Shown one piece after another: positions 5,208 through 7,315 of a DNA stretch of 7,315 bases; position 1 is the first letter of the stretch, and each line of letters opens with the position of its first letter. Below the pieces are notes generated by a model. The model searched no databases. It saw only the letters and a program-made list of their open reading frames with translations, and was not told where the DNA came from. The DNA lies in the NCBI GenBank assembly GCA_017964055.1, contig JAGCSS010000045.1, positions 1-7,315 of the forward strand, written 5' to 3'. The translations under genes were made by a program, and so were the position numbers. Origin of the DNA: Lachnospiraceae bacterium (GTDB lineage Bacteria; Bacillota; Clostridia; Lachnospirales; Lachnospiraceae).

Positions 5208-6218
5208 ATGACAATTAAAGATATAGCCCGGATTTCCGGCGTTGCCGTCAGCACGGTATCCCGCGTGATCAACAATCACCCCGATGTCAGTGCCGAGTCC
5301 CGCGAGAAGGTCATGGCAGTGATCCGGGAGCATAATTTCATCCCCAACAACAGCGCGAGGGATCTGGTCCGCACCAAATCGGACGCTGTCGGACTGATCG
5401 TCCGCGGTTCGCAGAATACATTCTTCGTAGATATCATACATTCGATCGAATCGGCTCTCGATGAGGCCGGCTACACGATGGTCATGCGCCAGATAGGCTC
5501 CAACGACAACGAGATCACCTGCGCCGCTTCGATGGAACGCGACAAGAGATTGCTCGGCATCATCTTCCTCGGCGGCAGATCCGATTATTCGCCCGATGAA
5601 CTGGCGGTACTTTCGGTTCCTTATGTATTCTGTACATTTACCAATTCCTACGGTACACTTAAGAATACAAACTACTCTTCCGTCTCGATCGCGGATGAGG
5701 CCGAGGCCGAAAAAGCCGTAAACGAACTGATCGCCCGCGGACACAAGCAGATCGCGGCGCTCATCTCGGCATCCGACGACCATTCGATCTCACAGCTGAG
5801 ATACCTCGGCTATGTAAAGGCATTAAAGGATCACGGCATTACCGTTGACGACAGCCTCATCATCCGCTGCGGCACATTTAATATGAAGGACGCATACGAG
5901 GCCACAAAGAAAAAACTCGCCGAAGGTGTCCGTTTCACGGCTGTCTTCGCGATCGCGGACAACATGGCCATAGGCGCTATGAGAGCCTTAAGGGAGGCGG
6001 GTATCGACGTACCCGGCGACTGCTCTCTGATATCCATAGACGGTATCGAGGTTTCGGAGTACATCGATCCGATGCTCTCGACTCTCACCCAGCCCATGAA
6101 GGAAATGGGCCGCAAGAGCGTTGAACAGCTCTCCGAGCTGATCGGCGGAACAGGCAGGCACTCACAGATCACCGTCACGACTTCGCTCCGCGAGGGCGCG
6201 TCGATGCGTCAGATCTGA
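5208..6218 (+). CDS. LacI/GalR-family transcriptional regulator, probable maltodextrin (MalR-like) repressor
   Basis: A 336-residue cytoplasmic DNA-binding regulator of typical family length. The N-terminal helix-turn-helix (residues 2-22, TIKDIARISGVAVSTVSRVIN) is followed by the hinge helix NNSARDL, with L53 at the minor-groove-inserting position. A periplasmic-binding-protein-like sensor domain spans about 59-330, including the family landmarks FAIADNMAIGAMRAL (about 247-261) and the D-GDCSLISIDG region (about 268-279). All elements look intact. It precedes malQ by 48 bp on the same strand, which suggests maltose/maltodextrin control. A consensus promoter and an overlapping palindromic operator upstream point to autorepression. 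Regulation of the divergent kinase or of the kdu operon cannot be excluded, but the kdu promoter lacks a matching full palindrome. Effector unknown. Confidence 0.94.
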   Translation: MTIKDIARISGVAVSTVSRVINNHPDVSAESREKVMAVIREHNFIPNNSARDLVRTKSDAVGLIVRGSQNTFFVDIIHSIESALDEAGYTMVMRQIGSNDNEITCAASMERDKRLLGIIFLGGRSDYSPDELAVLSVPYVFCTFTNSYGTLKNTNYSSVSIADEAEAEKAVNELIARGHKQIAALISASDDHSISQLRYLGYVKALKDHGITVDDSLIIRCGTFNMKDAYEATKKKLAEGVRFTAVFAIADNMAIGAMRALREAGIDVPGDCSLISIDGIEVSEYIDPMLSTLTQPMKEMGRKSVEQLSELIGGTGRHSQITVTTSLREGASMRQI

Positions 6219-6230
6219 TACAGGGTTTAC

Positions 6231-6251
6231 AGCTGCGGTAAAACCGCGGCT
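6231..6251 (+). other. Hairpin between the lacI-family gene and malQ
   Basis: AGCTGCGGT (6231-6239) and ACCGCGGCT (6243-6251) form a 9-bp stem with one G-U wobble and an AAA loop, starting 13 nt after the lacI stop codon and ending 1 nt before the malQ ribosome-binding site. There is no U-run after it, so it is not an ordinary terminator. It could set different mRNA stability or translation for the repressor and malQ. It could also be a palindromic DNA site, although the odd AAA centre does not fit a LacI operator. Role inferred. Confidence 0.55.
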
Positions 6252-6252
6252 A

Positions 6253-6261
6253 AAGAGGAGG
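6253..6261 (+). promoter_or_regulatory. Strong malQ ribosome-binding site
   Basis: AAGAGGAGG lies 5 nt before ATG 6267, a near-ideal Shine-Dalgarno and the strongest conventional one in the window. It fixes the malQ start and, together with the hairpin immediately upstream, predicts efficient malQ translation relative to the repressor. Confidence 0.8.
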
Positions 6262-6266
6262 TATTT

Positions 6267-7315
6267 ATGATTACACGATCCAGCGGAATTCTCATGCCCA
6301 TATCGTCACTGCCCTCTCCTTACGGCATAGGCACGTTCGGAAAGGCAGCCTACGATTATGCGGACTTTCTCGCAGCCTGCGGACTCACGTACTGGCAGGT
6401 ACTGCCTCTCGGGCAGACCAGTTACGGAGACTCACCTTATCAGAGCTTCTCTTCGTTTGCGGGCAATCCCTACTTTATCGATCTCGACATGCTCATCGAG
6501 GAAGGACTGCTGAACAGGTCCGATCTCGAGGGCATTAACTGGGGCACCAATCCCAGATATGTCGATTACGGCAAGATCTGGGAGAGCCGTTATAAGGTCC
6601 TCGCTCTCGCCAAGCAGCGCGGCTGGGATGCTAATATCGACGACATCAACCGTTTCAGGGGTGAAAACCACCGCTGGATCGAGGAATACGCTCTCTACAT
6701 GGCCTGCAAGAAGCATTTCGGCATGAAGAGCTGGATAGAATGGGAGGATGAGGAGATCAGGCTCCATCATCATGACGCCGTCTGCCGTTACCGTGAGGAG
6801 TTGCGCGAGGACATCGAGCTCTTCGTATTCATCCAGTATCTCTTCTTCAAACAGTGGACCAAACTCAAAAAATACATTAACGATCTCGGACTGAAGATCA
6901 TCGGAGATATCCCGATCTACGTGGCCCTCGATTCGGCCGACGTATGGTCCGAGCCCGACAAATTCCGTCTCAACTCGGAGAACATCCCTGTTGAGGTCGC
7001 CGGAGTTCCGCCCGATTATTTCAGCGAGGACGGTCAGCTCTGGGGCAATCCTCTCTACAACTACGACCGCATGCGCGAGGACGGCTTCGAATGGTGGATC
7101 CGCAGGATCGGCGGAGCCGAGAAGCTCTACGACGTTATCAGGATAGACCATTTCCGCGGCTTCGCGAGCTACTGGGCTGTTCCCTACGACGCCGAAACGG
7201 CTAAGACCGGACGCTGGGTACAGGGTCCCGGCATCGCTCTGGTAGGCGTTATCACCAGCTGGTTCCACTGGCTCGATTTCATCGCCGAGGATCTCGGTGT
7301 CATCACACCCGAGGT
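6267..7315 (+). CDS. malQ: 4-alpha-glucanotransferase (amylomaltase, GH77), 3' truncated by window end
   Basis: A cytoplasmic enzyme that transfers alpha-1,4-glucan segments between maltodextrins, releasing glucose and longer chains for phosphorylase. The open frame is uninterrupted for 349 codons to the window edge, about 70% of the roughly 500-residue family length. Hallmarks are GILMPISSLPSPYGIGTFG at about 7-25, YWQVLPLGQT near 42-51, SPYQSFSSFAGNPYFIDL near 56-73, the AGVPPDYFS active-site loop and QLWGNPLYNY (about 245-266), nucleophile D294 in IRIDHFRGF and acid/base E341 in IAEDLGVITPE. The remaining catalytic Asp lies beyond the window. The stretch between GPG (320-322) and IAEDLG is of normal length but divergent (VITSWFHWL). 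The start has a strong ribosome-binding site. No own promoter is seen, so it is probably cotranscribed with the LacI-family gene. Confidence 0.96.
   Translation, partial: MITRSSGILMPISSLPSPYGIGTFGKAAYDYADFLAACGLTYWQVLPLGQTSYGDSPYQSFSSFAGNPYFIDLDMLIEEGLLNRSDLEGINWGTNPRYVDYGKIWESRYKVLALAKQRGWDANIDDINRFRGENHRWIEEYALYMACKKHFGMKSWIEWEDEEIRLHHHDAVCRYREELREDIELFVFIQYLFFKQWTKLKKYINDLGLKIIGDIPIYVALDSADVWSEPDKFRLNSENIPVEVAGVPPDYFSEDGQLWGNPLYNYDRMREDGFEWWIRRIGGAEKLYDVIRIDHFRGFASYWAVPYDAETAKTGRWVQGPGIALVGVITSWFHWLDFIAEDLGVITPE

Noticed and set aside
1971..5956. Three copies of the octamer GCGATCGC (1971-1978, 4426-4433, 5949-5956), well above chance, reminiscent of HIP1
   Set aside because: Every copy encodes Ala-Ile-Ala with the same codons (GCG ATC GC.) inside a coding frame, so amino-acid and codon preference explain it.
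6226..6254. Possible separate malQ promoter with TTTACA at 6226-6231
   Set aside because: No acceptable -10 at 16-18 bp, and it would overlap the malQ ribosome-binding site.
6432..7268. Minus-strand 278-codon open frame over malQ
   Set aside because: The plus strand here encodes GH77 with catalytic motifs in an uninterrupted frame; the minus-strand product is low-complexity and matches nothing.
7230..7275. Possible frameshift in malQ where residues 323-338 look unlike the family
   Set aside because: The distance between the GPG and IAEDLG motifs is normal, and neither alternative frame gives family-like sequence; one contains a stop.

Overview
The window reads like the genome of an anaerobic, plant-polysaccharide-degrading member of the Clostridia, most likely a Lachnospiraceae-type gut or rumen bacterium. 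The reasons are the protein sequence styles (hybrid kinase, gluconate-5-dehydrogenase-like SDR beside KduI, DUF6171-type Cys-rich protein, LacI-MalQ pair), AG-rich Shine-Dalgarno sequences and strong SigA-type promoters. Base composition is moderate, roughly 50% GC by eye, with AT-rich intergenic regions. The taxonomic call is inference.

Layout. Positions 1-2043 (minus strand) hold a uronate-catabolism operon transcribed kduD -> small Cys-rich protein -> kduI. It is driven by a near-perfect promoter (TTGACA-17-TATAAT) at 2120-2148. Positions 2163-5006 (minus strand) hold one large hybrid sensor histidine kinase: a TM helix, an extracytoplasmic domain, seven TM helices, HisKA, HATPase, REC and Hpt. 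It ends only 14 bp upstream of the kdu -35 box. A 201-bp AT-rich divergent region (5007-5207) separates it from a plus-strand unit: a LacI-family repressor (5208-6218), then malQ (6267 to the window end, truncated by the window edge).

Function. KduI and the KduD-like SDR convert 4-deoxy-5-ketouronate (from unsaturated uronates released by pectin or other polyuronide lyases) to 2-keto-3-deoxygluconate. MalQ disproportionates maltodextrins. The LacI regulator is probably a maltodextrin-type repressor. It has a perfect 16-bp palindrome just downstream of its own predicted transcription start, the classic geometry for autorepression, and malQ probably lies in the same transcript. The kinase has no response regulator gene in view, and its signal is unknown.

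Most interesting observations: (1) a textbook ribosome-binding site and ATG inside the kinase gene, exactly at the linker/Hpt boundary, which could produce a free 123-residue Hpt protein; (2) a 28-bp palindrome with 8-bp perfect arms spanning the kdu -35 box, plus a third GTTTCA element phased 20 bp away, as a candidate operator; (3) a zinc-ribbon-like small gene inserted between the two kdu genes; (4) two strong intercistronic hairpins without U-tracts. I saw no RNA genes, mobile elements, CRISPR arrays or long repeats. I cannot claim an entirely new system from this sequence alone.
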